Assembly (NCBI GenBank): GCA_964501905.1
Contig: CAZCTW010000017.1
Span: 1-29,777 of the forward strand
Source: B69-G16 sp964501905
GTDB taxonomy: Archaea > Thermoproteota > Thermoprotei > Thermofilales > B69-G16
DNA: 29,777 bases
Reading direction: 5' to 3'
Part shown: piece after piece, positions 14,708-22,828 of the stretch
Numbering within the stretch: the first letter of the stretch is position 1
Layout: every line of letters starts with the position of its first letter
Notes under the pieces: generated by a model
Database searches by the model: none
What the model was told of the DNA's origin: nothing
The model's input: only the letters and a program-made list of their open reading frames with translations
Translations under genes and position numbers: made by a program

Positions 14708-15235
14708 ATGAAGGACTCGCATTTAAAGATAGTACCTTACGACGATGAATATCCCAGAATTTTCAGTGAAATAAAGGAATTTATCCATAGCATAATTCCC
14801 TTCGAAATTAGAATCGAGCATATAGGTAGCACTGCCGTCCCGGGACTTGGCGGGAGAAGAATTATAGATATTCTGATTATAACTGAGCGGGAGTATATGC
14901 AGAAAGTAGTCGAGTTGCTAGAAGCTAGGGGATTTAAGTACAATCCTCAAGCTAGTACTTTACCTGAGAAGCTTTTTGTCTCGGGACCTTATAGGTATAA
15001 GGGAGAAAAGCTCCATGTACACATCCACGTAACATTTCAAGGAAGTAGAGAACACGAGGAAAAACTATTGTTTCGGGATTATCTGAGAAGAAATCCCACT
15101 GAGGCCAAGAGATACTATGAGTTTAAAAAATTGTGGATGGAGAAAGCTGGATCAAATTTATCTAAATATAGAGAATATAAAGCAGCTTACATTAAAGTGA
15201 TTTTAGAAAAAGCAAAAGAGGAGATTCCTCAATGA
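14708..15235 (+). CDS. GrpB/UPF0157-family nucleotidyltransferase-fold protein
   Basis: The protein has 175 residues, the usual length for this family. The signature IEHIGSTAVPGLGGRRIIDI (37-56) contains the GS...D pattern of minimal nucleotidyltransferase folds; the usual family motif is GSTSVPGLxAKPIID, so AK is GR here. Later come YKGEKLHVHIHVT (about 100) and a helical end (EAKRYYEFKKLW, YREYKAAYIKVILEKAKEE) as in GrpB/CoaE-fusion proteins. Biochemical role is not settled; nucleotide transfer is inferred from fold. An AT palindrome ATAAAATATTTTAT (14684-14697) precedes the ATG at 14708. Confidence 0.88.
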   Translation: MKDSHLKIVPYDDEYPRIFSEIKEFIHSIIPFEIRIEHIGSTAVPGLGGRRIIDILIITEREYMQKVVELLEARGFKYNPQASTLPEKLFVSGPYRYKGEKLHVHIHVTFQGSREHEEKLLFRDYLRRNPTEAKRYYEFKKLWMEKAGSNLSKYREYKAAYIKVILEKAKEEIPQ

Positions 15236-15290
15236 GAGAAGAGTTCATAAAATCTTTAATATCGCACAGTCAATTTCAACGATAGAAACT

Positions 15291-16130
15291 ATGTCTATCA
15301 ATTTTAGAAACAAATGGCTTGAAATAGGCAAAGAAGTTCTAGCTCTGATAGATGATAGTATAACGCCGAGGATGGAGAGAATTGTTCGAAGGAAGGTAAG
15401 TTTTGAAGTTTTCAAACGTCTCAGCAAGAGACTTCACATCTTAGCGGATGAAATAGCTGAAGACTATTTGAGAGAAGTAGCCGATAACGCCGTGCTTATA
15501 GACCACGTCTCTGAGAGAATTCTAAGAGAGGGAGAGAAGCCCGTCGCGATAATCTTACTAAATGCTCTCGATGGTTCCCAGAATGGAGTTAGAGGAATAG
15601 CTTTCTATGGAGCTTCAATCGCAGTTGCAAGATATAAGCCGAACGCTACTCTAAAAGATTTAGAAGTGTCCGTTGTGAGAAATTTCGCGACGGACGACGT
15701 TTATACAGCGACGCTGGGAGGGGGTGCTTATTTAAATAATATGCGTATCCGCCCTTCCACCGAAACGGAGCTAGCGAATTCTATAATAGGCATGGATACT
15801 TATGTAGAGGATTTAAGCATTCTATTAAGAAAACTAGAGAAACTCTTAGCGCAAGTTAGGGATTTGAGACGTATGGGCTGTTCATCGCTAGAGGTTTGTG
15901 AAGTAGCGAGAGGAGCTATAGATTCATTCATCGATTTAAGAGGCACCACGGATATAGTGCATTTAGCGTCTAAGCTCATCGTAGAAGAAGCCGGAGGAAT
16001 AATAACCGATGAACACGGCAATCCTTTGAAAAAACCGTTAAAGGTAGGAGAAAGAGTAAAATTCATAGCTTCAGGAAATAGAATTCTTCACGAGAAAATT
16101 TTAAACTTAATTTCAGCTAGCAATCAGTAA
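15291..16130 (+). CDS. Inositol-monophosphatase-like protein with altered metal site
   Basis: The protein has 279 residues with the FBPase/IMPase fold: LLNALDGSQNGVRGIAFYGA (89-108), TATLGGGAYLNNMRI (138-153), GCSSLEVCEVARGAIDSFID (196-215) and KLIVEEAGGIITDEHGNPL. In family enzymes the first motif is DPLDGSxN, with the first Asp binding Mg2+; here it is N91, and the preceding GEE motif is not evident. D94 and the late Asp (D221, TTDIVHLAS instead of xWDIAAG) remain. Metal binding is therefore reduced, and activity against inositol phosphate or fructose bisphosphate is doubtful; a different substrate or a regulatory role is possible. Frame unbroken. It follows the GrpB-family gene by 55 bp. 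Confidence 0.75.
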   Translation: MSINFRNKWLEIGKEVLALIDDSITPRMERIVRRKVSFEVFKRLSKRLHILADEIAEDYLREVADNAVLIDHVSERILREGEKPVAIILLNALDGSQNGVRGIAFYGASIAVARYKPNATLKDLEVSVVRNFATDDVYTATLGGGAYLNNMRIRPSTETELANSIIGMDTYVEDLSILLRKLEKLLAQVRDLRRMGCSSLEVCEVARGAIDSFIDLRGTTDIVHLASKLIVEEAGGIITDEHGNPLKKPLKVGERVKFIASGNRILHEKILNLISASNQ

Positions 16131-16166
16131 ATTGCAGGTACTACGGCAGTTTAGCTTTAACTCTAT

Positions 16167-16511
16167 TTAAGTATATAGAGGAATAGGAGGATCTCGAGCG
16201 CTCCAGACAGACATGAATCCATTTAAAAAAGCTTTTTCAACTTTACTGAGGAACTTCTGAGTAGGCTTTCGAGGACATATTCCCAAGTTAAACATACAAC
16301 TGAACGTCCCATCTATCTTTATAAATAGCTTCTCTTTACTCCATACAACTTTCAATTTTACCCTGATATTCTCTCGATTTTTTAACCATAGTTTTCTAGC
16401 CTGCCAAGCAAGCTCTACTCCACAATTCCAAGCTTCTAGGAGCAATCCTAGATGATAAGCAGACCATAAAGGTCCTAATGGAGATAGTATAGTTTGATCA
16501 GAGATATCCAG
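16167..16511 (-). CDS. Hypothetical protein with uncertain start
   Basis: From TTG 16445 the frame gives 92 residues (LEAWNCGVELAWQARKLWLK, NRENIRVKLKVVWSKEKLF, IKIDGTFSCMFNLGICPRKP). The same frame is open further upstream and reads LDISDQTILSPLGPLWSAYH, which looks equally coding. The only nearby start-like codon is CTG 16511, preceded by GGAGGG. Either a CTG start is used or an original ATG/GTG/TTG was lost; I give the longer limit. The region IRVKLKVVWSKEKLFIKIDG is a strand pair, with Cys at TFSC and GICP. Family unknown. It stands on the minus strand in a decayed stretch. Confidence 0.4.
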   Translation of the reverse strand: MDISDQTILSPLGPLWSAYHLGLLLEAWNCGVELAWQARKLWLKNRENIRVKLKVVWSKEKLFIKIDGTFSCMFNLGICPRKPTQKFLSKVEKAFLNGFMSVWSARDPPIPLYT

Positions 16512-16694
16512 TCCCTCCTAGACCCTGTTTAAAATACCTAGGTTCACTTTATTTAAAAATATTGTAGTTTTGTAACCCAATTTAGCTATCCGTTCTATAG
16601 TTTAAGTGTTCGACGGCTATTATCACAATTAGTATTGAAAAGTGCTAAAGGAAAAAAGAAGAAAATGTAAGCAACTCTAAAAAATCGGGAGCTG

Positions 16695-16999
16695 CTACAG
16701 TTTCTTCCCAAGCTTTAAGAGTAAAGATACTGTCTCCTTAGGGGCATAGCTGGAGATATTCTAACGTACTTGAATACTCCAGGCAGCATAATTCTCCAAG
16801 TATTGAAAGACTCCATTGCAGTCTCAGCACTCTCATACTCCATTATTGACATTCCCTAGTGTTCCGGTGTAAAGTATCATCCTAGCACTTTTGCGCCCTT
16901 AGGCGACCACAGACCTTTCTCGGCAGCTTCAGCTACTTTTTTAGCTATTTTAATAGGATCTATGTCTGGATTTAACTCCCAGTACGCTATAAACAGCAT
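16695..16999 (-). pseudogene. DUF3303-like protein gene with two nonsense codons and a frameshift
   Basis: From ATG 16999, preceded by the strong ribosome site AAGGAGGTGA, the frame reads MLFIAYWELNPDIDPIKIAK, then KGLWSPKGAKVLG-stop-YFT, PEH-stop-GMSIMEYESA and FNTWRIMLPGVFKYVRISPA. The stops are TGA 16877-16879 (codon 41) and TAG 16856-16858 (codon 48); in relatives I remember, both sites are Trp (GWY and xWG). Near the G4 run 16741-16744 the frame must shift to reach KETVSLLLKLGKKL and TAG 16695-16697. Without lesions it would encode about 100 residues of a DUF3303-type ferredoxin-like-fold protein (family name from memory). Confidence 0.7.
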
Positions 17000-17194
17000 G
17001 AAATTTTCACCTCCTTATCTTTGCCACATTAATACATGTTTCTTATATAAATGTGCATTTTTTAAGGATAAAGTTAACATTTTCACAAAAAATATACATG
17101 AAACTATTCTACTATTTTATTATTCATAACCTTATTAAAATTATAGAGAAATTTTAGCCGTAAAATAATTTTTCTAAATATTTCTTAAATATAA

Positions 17195-17371
17195 ATGGCT
17201 ATACCACTTATTAATCAAACGGACTATTTAAACGTGCAGATAACAGAAATATCTAGTACATCAACTCAGCCAGCCATACTCTATGCCTCAGGAGAGAAGA
17301 TGGATATCAGCAATAAACTTAGGAGCGAGAATTCCGATAAAATAGTTATATTAAAAGATTATTTCAACTAA
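17195..17371 (+). CDS. Possible 58-residue hypothetical protein
   Basis: ATG 17195 to TAA 17369-17371 encodes 58 residues (MAIPLINQTDYLNVQITEIS, STSTQPAILYASGEKMDIS, LRSENSDKIVILKDYFN). The region before it is very AT-rich, with TATA-like CTAAATATTTC at 17174-17184, only about 15 bp from the start. The composition is polar and without motif. No family and no conserved neighbour, so confidence is low. Confidence 0.25.
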   Translation: MAIPLINQTDYLNVQITEISSTSTQPAILYASGEKMDISNKLRSENSDKIVILKDYFN

Positions 17372-17501
17372 CATATTCTCTCTACGCCTAAGTTCATTGC
17401 ATGCAAAATTAAGACTTTCTCTTTCCGCTTCGGAAAGATGAATAGAATTCTTCAATTCTTAATCAAAGAGGAGATAAGAAGTATTATAAAAATTAGGATA
17501 C

Positions 17502-17689
17502 CTATTTCTTAAAGTATTTTATTTTCTGAGTGCCATCATTTAGTTTTGCTAAATAACCAACTGCGTGTTCACTACAGTAATTCTCGCATAACCTAGCGTA
17601 TTCTAAGGTCTCGTAGACTAATCCGCAAATATTGCATATTTGCCGTATTCGGTACGAATCCCGACCGTGAGCGCCCCATAATAATCCAT
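17502..17689 (-). pseudogene. Small zinc-ribbon protein gene with frameshift near the start
   Basis: One frame, open from about 17695, reads GAHGRDSYRIRQICNICGLV, then YETLEYARLCENYCSEHAVG and YLAKLNDGTQKIKYFKK, ending at TAG 17502-17504. Two Cys pairs (CNIC and CENYC) plus His form a plausible zinc ribbon. This frame has no start codon; the only fitting ATG (17689, MDYYGA) is in another frame and would join at the C4 run 17674-17677 by an indel. Without it the protein would be about 62 residues. Family not recognised beyond zinc binding. It lies divergent from nrdD. Confidence 0.55.
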
Positions 17690-17760
17690 TTTATTTTAAA
17701 ATTTCTCCCTGATATATAACTCTCAAGTCGACATTACCGCCTTATTCACGAAAAATTTTT

Positions 17761-17797
17761 TAAGTGTTTTCCTTCACTTATCATGAAATATTTAAAG
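17761..17797 (+). promoter_or_regulatory. Inverted repeat and TATA-like element before nrdDG
   Basis: TAAGTG (17761-17766) and CACTTA (17775-17780) form a 6-bp inverted repeat with an 8-bp spacer, followed by the TATA-like AAATATTTAAAG (17786-17797), about 17 bp before ATG 17808. It could be a repressor site for the reductase operon; no NrdR-type regulator is seen in the window. Confidence 0.4.
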
Positions 17798-17807
17798 AGT
17801 TAAGAAT

Positions 17808-19712
17808 ATGGAAGAGGGAAGGGGAGAAACCCTTAAAGAACTAGAAGAAACGTACTTCTCGCTGAAGGACTGGGAGACCAGGGAAAATGCCAACATGGAC
17901 CTATCATATGGAGGTTTCATAAAATACATATTAGATAAGCTGTTGAAAAGGAGAGAGGTTCTCATCGAATACCTGCCTCAAGAAGCGGTAGAAAAACATT
18001 TGAAAGGTTACATCCATATACATAAACTTCCGAGCTCTCTGTGGATACCATATTGCGTTGGCTGGTCCTACTATAGGTTGCTTAAAACAGGTCTCGTAAC
18101 CCCAGGTACAACTTCTAGGCCGCCTAAACACTTTGATACCGCTCTATCCCAGCTGGTTAGCTTTTTCTACTCGGTATCTCAAGAGTGGACAGGGGCTCAG
18201 GCAGTAAACGGGTTCGACCTATATACGGCTCCGTTCGTAGCTAGAGATAAACTAGGTTATAAACGAATTAAGCAGGCACTGCAGAGGATGATATTCGATC
18301 TAAACTACCCCGGGAGGTTGGGATTTCAATCTCCGTTTACGAATATAACCGTACTCCTAGATACTAACAAGCAAATTCTAGAAAGCGATGCAATAGTGGG
18401 AGGCAAAAGCGCCGGGGTTTTAGGAGACTATATAGAGGAGGCTATTCTAGTGGCTAAGGCTCTTTTCGAGCTTTGCGTGGAGGGGGATGGAATTGGACAA
18501 CCCTTCACTTTTCCAATACCAACTATAATGTTAACAAGGGATTTCGACTGGAATGGTAGAAAGTGGGGCGATTTTGTGGATATTCTATTTAAGGCTATAG
18601 CCCTTAGAGGATCCGCCTACTTCCTCAACGGATACTCTGTAAACGTCGAGGCTCTATACTCGATGTGTTGTAGACTCGTAGTAGATGTATCGAAGATCAC
18701 AGAATTGGAATTGAAACCCGTGAGCGAGCTGGAGAGTTTCCTAAGAAAAGGCAGACACGCATATGGAATATGGGCTATACCGGACGCTACTGGTAGTATA
18801 GGAGTAGTCACGGTGAATTTACCGAGACTAGCGATAGAGAGTAGGGGGGAATGGGATAGGTTTGTAGACTCGCTTAGAGACTTACTAGAGCTAGCTAGAA
18901 GCATTCTCAAAATTTTGCGGAGTAAATATGAAAAAACTTTAAGAGCAGGACTTATGCCTTTGACTAAAACTTACTTGGGCACGCTCTCTAACCACTATAG
19001 CACTATAGGTCTTATAGGTCTTCCTGAGGCAGCAGCTAATTTCATGGGCGAACCCAAACTATGGGAAGAGTGCGAGAAGAGAAAAGTCGAAGAAGCCGTC
19101 AATATCGAAAAACGGATAGTAGAGGAGGTTAGGGAAATCGTTGAAGAATATGAAGAAGTAGATGGAATCCTTTATAACGTGGAGGAAATTCCGGGAGAGA
19201 GTACCGCTTATAGACTCGCTATGCTTGACTATGCTAAGTTTAAGGAAAAGGTAGAGAAGGGAGAAGTGTTTATACCGGGAGACGGTTCGACATTCTTTTA
19301 TAGTAACAGTATCGTACCTTACTACGCGCCAGTACCGATAACCACTAGAGCTTTACTTGAGAGCGAGGTACAGAAGGAATTTAGCGGAGGAGTTATGATG
19401 CACCTCTTCCTATATGAAGCGGCTGACTACGAGGCGTTGAAGAAGCTCGTTTACAGATTAGCGACTTCGACAAAGCTTGTATATTTCAGTATAACCCCGA
19501 CCGTTAGCGTGTGCAGGAAATGCGGTTGGCGGAGAGTTGGAGTTTACGATGCTTGTCCAAAGTGTGGTTTTCAAGTAGATGTGTGGAGTAGGATTGTGGG
19601 ATACTACAGGCCCATTAGAACATGGAATATTGGGAAAAAAGCAGAATTTAGGAGTAGATATCACTATGGAAGTAGGGGAGAGTTGAGGCTAGGTGAGACG
19701 CACGTTTTCTAA
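17808..19712 (+). CDS. nrdD: Anaerobic (class III) ribonucleoside-triphosphate reductase
   Basis: The protein has 634 residues. It converts ribonucleotides to deoxyribonucleotides under anaerobic conditions through a glycyl radical. Visible elements: GYIHIHKL (67-74), SLWIPYC (C83), the substrate-site pair MCCRL (C287/C288), the zinc site C569-x2-C572...C583-x2-C586 (CRKCGWRR, CPKCG) and the radical motif RIVGYYRPIRTWNIGK with G598 as the glycyl residue. The ending matches the Thermotoga-type form (GYYRP...WNxGK) rather than the E. coli form (CGYLG). The N-terminal ATP-cone regulatory domain is absent, so dATP inhibition through a cone is not expected. It overlaps nrdG by 20 bp, indicating coupled translation. 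The long frame is unbroken. Confidence 0.93.
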   Translation: MEEGRGETLKELEETYFSLKDWETRENANMDLSYGGFIKYILDKLLKRREVLIEYLPQEAVEKHLKGYIHIHKLPSSLWIPYCVGWSYYRLLKTGLVTPGTTSRPPKHFDTALSQLVSFFYSVSQEWTGAQAVNGFDLYTAPFVARDKLGYKRIKQALQRMIFDLNYPGRLGFQSPFTNITVLLDTNKQILESDAIVGGKSAGVLGDYIEEAILVAKALFELCVEGDGIGQPFTFPIPTIMLTRDFDWNGRKWGDFVDILFKAIALRGSAYFLNGYSVNVEALYSMCCRLVVDVSKITELELKPVSELESFLRKGRHAYGIWAIPDATGSIGVVTVNLPRLAIESRGEWDRFVDSLRDLLELARSILKILRSKYEKTLRAGLMPLTKTYLGTLSNHYSTIGLIGLPEAAANFMGEPKLWEECEKRKVEEAVNIEKRIVEEVREIVEEYEEVDGILYNVEEIPGESTAYRLAMLDYAKFKEKVEKGEVFIPGDGSTFFYSNSIVPYYAPVPITTRALLESEVQKEFSGGVMMHLFLYEAADYEALKKLVYRLATSTKLVYFSITPTVSVCRKCGWRRVGVYDACPKCGFQVDVWSRIVGYYRPIRTWNIGKKAEFRSRYHYGSRGELRLGETHVF

Positions 19713-20481
19713 AGTCGAGATTTCGGGATGGATTGAGACATCGCTCGTAGATGTGATAGGTCACGTGTCATTTTCCGTGTGGTTTAGCTATTGTAATTTT
19801 AGGTGTCCCTGGTGTCAGAATCGCCCCGTCATCATGGGTGAGAAAGTTTTAAAAGTAAACATCGATAAACTAGTAGAAATTATAGAAGAACACGCGTGGC
19901 TAGTGGACTTCCTTCACGTAACTGGCGGGGAGCCCACTCTACAACCCGTAGGGCTGGCCGAGCTTTTCAAGCAGGTGAAGGAGAGAACTAAGCTTAAGAC
20001 AAGCCTATCGACTAACGGGTCTCGCCCAAACGTGATACGGAACCTACTTAAAGAAAACCTCCTAGACCATTTAGCTATAGACGTAAAAGCCCCCATAGAC
20101 AATGAAGAACTATATGCTAAAGTAATAGGCCTTAAGAAGGAAAATGTGGTCAAAAGCGTGGTTGAAAGTCTATCTATAGCAATTAAAAACTTAGATTTTA
20201 TTGAAGTGAGAACGACGCTGGTCCCTGGACTGTTGGAAGTAAAGGACATAGAGCGCATAGCTAGGTATCTATCGACACTGGGGAAGATTAAGGAGAGACG
20301 CAGGTTCGTTTACGTGGTTCAACAATTCTCTCCGAGCGAAACCGTGTTAAACGAGAAATATAGGAGAATGAAAAGAGCAGAATTAGAGGATGTATTAAAG
20401 GCCGCTAGGATGGCTTCGAAATGTTTAAACTGGGAGGTTTACGCCAGAACTCTTGAAGTAGGAGTAGTGAGGATTAAATAA
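19693..20481 (+). CDS. nrdG: Class III RNR activating enzyme, radical SAM
   Basis: The protein has 262 residues from GTG 19693, inside the last 20 bp of nrdD. The radical-SAM cluster motif is C34-x3-C38-x2-C41 (YCNFRCPWCQ), followed by VTGGEPTLQP (SAM-binding GGE) and LSTNGSRPN (strand 4). The protein would use SAM and a 4Fe-4S cluster to produce the glycyl radical on NrdD G598. Length and start (EISGWIETSLVDVIGHVSFS) resemble the longer archaeal/Thermotoga activase, which lacks the extra ferredoxin clusters of pyruvate-formate-lyase-type activases. The adjacent reductase makes the assignment strong. Confidence 0.92.
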   Translation: MRRTFSKVEISGWIETSLVDVIGHVSFSVWFSYCNFRCPWCQNRPVIMGEKVLKVNIDKLVEIIEEHAWLVDFLHVTGGEPTLQPVGLAELFKQVKERTKLKTSLSTNGSRPNVIRNLLKENLLDHLAIDVKAPIDNEELYAKVIGLKKENVVKSVVESLSIAIKNLDFIEVRTTLVPGLLEVKDIERIARYLSTLGKIKERRRFVYVVQQFSPSETVLNEKYRRMKRAELEDVLKAARMASKCLNWEVYARTLEVGVVRIK

Positions 20482-20532
20482 AGGTCTAAACCTTAAAATT
20501 TCTAACACAATTAGAATTGTAAAGGACCTATG

Positions 20533-20787
20533 CTAGACGATGAGCCCAAATATGACAGCGCCGAGGTAGACGCTCGCCACTTAAAACTCAGCCATATTTT
20601 ATTCTTACAGACTTTAGCAGCAGAGATTCCTATAGTCATAAGTGCAATATAGACAATAACGGTCAGGGCTAGGCCGATTGTAGATATTATTCCTAAAGGT
20701 GTATATGGCAATGTCGCAAACCTCGGCAAAGGTGAGAGCTAGCAGAGCCGCTATAACTCCTTTACTACTTACTAGAAAATTTTTATT
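20533..20787 (-). pseudogene. Broken small membrane protein
   Basis: Three adjacent frames on the minus strand join into one hydrophobic protein: FLVSSKGVIAALLALTFAEV, then ATLPYTPLGIISTIGLALTV and IVYIALMTIGISAAKVCKNK, then VASVYLGAVIFGLIV ending at TAG 20533-20535. Frame changes are needed near 20715-20725 and 20580. Three helices with a short loop are expected. No start codon fits. Family unknown. It fills the gap between nrdG and the VapB gene. Confidence 0.45.
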
Positions 20788-20794
20788 CTTCTGT

Positions 20795-20818
20795 ATTACA
20801 AATATTACGATCTGTAAT
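20795..20818 (+). promoter_or_regulatory. Inverted repeat across the start of the VapB gene
   Basis: ATTACA (20795-20800) and TGTAAT (20813-20818) form an inverted repeat with a 12-bp spacer. The right arm includes the first bases of ATG 20817. A TATA-like AAAATTTTTATTC lies at 20776-20788. This suits antitoxin autoregulation, which is inferred. Confidence 0.5.
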
Positions 20819-21068
20819 GTCTGTAGTCGTGAGCTTTAGAGTTGATAAGGAGATTAAGCGTAAAATGGAAGAGTACAGCTATATCAATTGGAGCGAAGTT
20901 GTGAGAAGGGCTATTTTAGAGAAGATAAAGGAGGAGATGAAGAGGAAGAAGAAGGATTTAGAGAGAATTAAGAGAGCTGTAATAGCCTCTGAGAATCTCT
21001 CCAGGAAAATCGAAGGGTGGAGTAGCGTTGAAGAAATTAGGCGGTGGAGAGAAGCACGTAGTAGTTGA
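20817..21068 (+). CDS. vapB: VapB-type antitoxin with ribbon-helix-helix N-terminus
   Basis: The protein has 83 residues. MSVVVSFRVDKEIKRKMEEY is the strand and first helix of an RHH fold, and INWSEVVRRAILEKIKEEMK the second helix. The remaining charged coil, ending WSSVEEIRRWREARSS, would bind the toxin. It overlaps the vapC frame by about 40 bp, so translation is coupled. The antitoxin frame is intact while the toxin frame is broken, the reverse of the 9-kb locus. It probably represses its own promoter through the repeat at 20795-20818. Confidence 0.85.
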   Translation: MSVVVSFRVDKEIKRKMEEYSYINWSEVVRRAILEKIKEEMKRKKKDLERIKRAVIASENLSRKIEGWSSVEEIRRWREARSS

Positions 21069-21481
21069 TACCTCGGTAGTTGTAAAATGGTTTATAGTAA
21101 AGGATTACTCTAAAGAGGCGAGACTGCTTCGAGATGCTTATGCAATGGGAGTATTGGATTTAGCGGCTCCAAGTATCCTCCCCTACGAAGTCTTAAACGC
21201 CCCTTAAATACTCTGGCGGCTTTAGAGAAGACGAGCTTAAAGAAGTCTCAGCTACACTAGAAGACTTCCAATTAACGCTCCATAATTTAACCGGAGAGTT
21301 GGCCGAGAAAAGCGTTGAAATAGCTATGAGAAAAGGCTTAACAATATACGACGCCTCTTACGTAGCTTTAGCCTCCCTACTAAATACCGTACTCTATACG
21401 GCGGATGAAAAACTTATAGCTAAAACTGAGCCCTTAAAAATAGCCCGCCACATAGCATTCTTTAAAATACTCCAAGACTAA
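21028..21481 (+). pseudogene. vapC: VapC-type PIN toxin gene with frameshift
   Basis: TTG 21028 starts the frame KKLGGGEKHVVVDTSVVVKW then FIVKDYSKEARLLRDAYAMG and PSILPYEVLNAP with stop TAA 21205-21207. One extra C in the run 21200-21203 explains the break; in the corrected frame it reads NALKYSGGFREDELKEVSAT and later LTIYDASYVALASLLNTVLY, TADEKLI, ending at TAA 21481. PIN residues are visible: the DTS motif, E in PYEVLN, the IYDASY Asp and the TADEKL Asp. Whether the indel is real or a homopolymer error needs reads. If real, the surviving antitoxin has no partner here. Confidence 0.8.
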
Positions 21482-21715
21482 CTGGCAAATGCGTGAGTAA
21501 TCGAGAAATGCTGTCGGAATGACACGATAAGAAAGCAGTACTAGAGAAACCCCCACAAGATGATAATGAGGAGAGCCGTGGCTACCAGAGTAGCAATATT
21601 TAGATATAGGATCTCTTAGTTCCCGTATTAATGATGACTGCACGTCAGGCTAATCGGTGATGCGATTGGTCTTTGCCGATCTCGCTCCCAGACTGTAGAT
21701 CGACTGGGTGGGAAA

Positions 21716-22798
21716 TTGGAGGAGCTATCTAAATGCAATAGATGCGGAATATGCTATGCCTATTGTCCTGCCTACAGAGCTAGCGGAAGGGCAGAGTTCA
21801 GCCCCAGCGCTAGACTGGAGGCGGCGTCGAAGATAATCTCCGGGGAACCGAAGAGAGAGCACTTAATCCCCGTGTACTCGTGTACTCTATGCGGGATGTG
21901 TACTAGAGTCTGTCCTAGAGGAGTAGATATTCCGAAATTGATGGAGTTGTGTAGGATAACGCTGTACGAGAGCGGATTAGCTCCCCTCCCTCAACACCGC
22001 GAAATCATAGATTCCGTACTCCGATACGGGAATTCCGTGAAGAAGCCTAGAGAAGCCAGATGGTCTTGGCTCCCCGCAGAGTACGAGTTTCTATTCGAGA
22101 AAAAATCGCCTCTCCTGTTGTTCATCGGCTGTCTCTCCTCCTACTTGACGAAAGAGATCGCGATCTCTACGATAGAGTTGCTATCGAAGATCGGAGTAGA
22201 GTTTAGACTATATAGAGAGGAGGAATGCTGCGGCGCTCCTCTACTGAACTACGGAGATCTAGCAGATGCGAGAGAAGTAATCGAGGCAAATAAGCGGTTA
22301 TTCGAGAAAGAAGGCGTCGAGGAGCTGCTAGTAGTCTGCCCCGGCTGCTACAGGATATTCAAACGAGAGTATAGAGAATACGAAGTAAAACACGTAGTTC
22401 ACCTGCTATACGAGCTATACGAGAGAGGAGAACTAAAGCTCGAGAGACTAGACATCAAGTACACGTACCACGATCCATGCCACCTAGGCAGAGAATACGG
22501 GCTATACGACGAGCCTAGAGCCCTCCTAGGAGCCTCTGGGAGATTAGTAGAGATGGAAGAGAGCAGAGATAGAGCTTTATGCTGCGGTGCAGACGCTGGG
22601 GTTAGACCGGCGTTTAAAAATCTCTCAATCTCCATGGCTACAGAGAGATTAAAACAGGCCAGAGACAAGGCTGAGATCCTAGTCACCACATGCCCCTTCT
22701 GCCTCTTCAACCTAAACTACACGAATCTAAAGCTAGGCCTAGGACTTAGAATCGCGTACCTAACCGAGATACTGCTAAAAGCTCTAAAGAATCCGTAA
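21716..22798 (+). CDS. HdrD/GlpC-like Fe-S protein with two CCG domains
   Basis: The protein has 360 residues from TTG 21716, preceded by GGTGGG. N-terminal 4Fe-4S motifs are C7-x2-C10-x2-C13-x3-C17 (CNRCGICYAYC) and C56-x2-C59-x2-C62-x3-C66 (CTLCGMCTRVC). Two cysteine-rich CCG domains follow: C139, C171-C172, C208-C211, and C255, C289-C290, C326-C329. This is the arrangement of heterodisulfide reductase subunit D, GlpC and lactate-dehydrogenase-type LldE/LutA electron carriers. CCG domains can hold noncubane clusters or bind a quinone or disulfide. No membrane HdrE-like, flavoprotein or thiol partner is next to it, so its redox partner is unknown. The region is richer in GC than its flanks. 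Cytoplasmic or membrane-associated. Confidence 0.88.
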   Translation: MEELSKCNRCGICYAYCPAYRASGRAEFSPSARLEAASKIISGEPKREHLIPVYSCTLCGMCTRVCPRGVDIPKLMELCRITLYESGLAPLPQHREIIDSVLRYGNSVKKPREARWSWLPAEYEFLFEKKSPLLLFIGCLSSYLTKEIAISTIELLSKIGVEFRLYREEECCGAPLLNYGDLADAREVIEANKRLFEKEGVEELLVVCPGCYRIFKREYREYEVKHVVHLLYELYERGELKLERLDIKYTYHDPCHLGREYGLYDEPRALLGASGRLVEMEESRDRALCCGADAGVRPAFKNLSISMATERLKQARDKAEILVTTCPFCLFNLNYTNLKLGLGLRIAYLTEILLKALKNP

Positions 22799-22828
22799 TC
22801 GAGATCTTGAGCTTCGACGCGAATATAT

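Noticed and set aside
17350..17455. 35-codon minus frame reading KNSIHLSEAERESLNFACNE
   Set aside because: Suggestive composition, but overlaps the end of the 17195 ORF, has a weak TTG start two codons after a stop, and no family.
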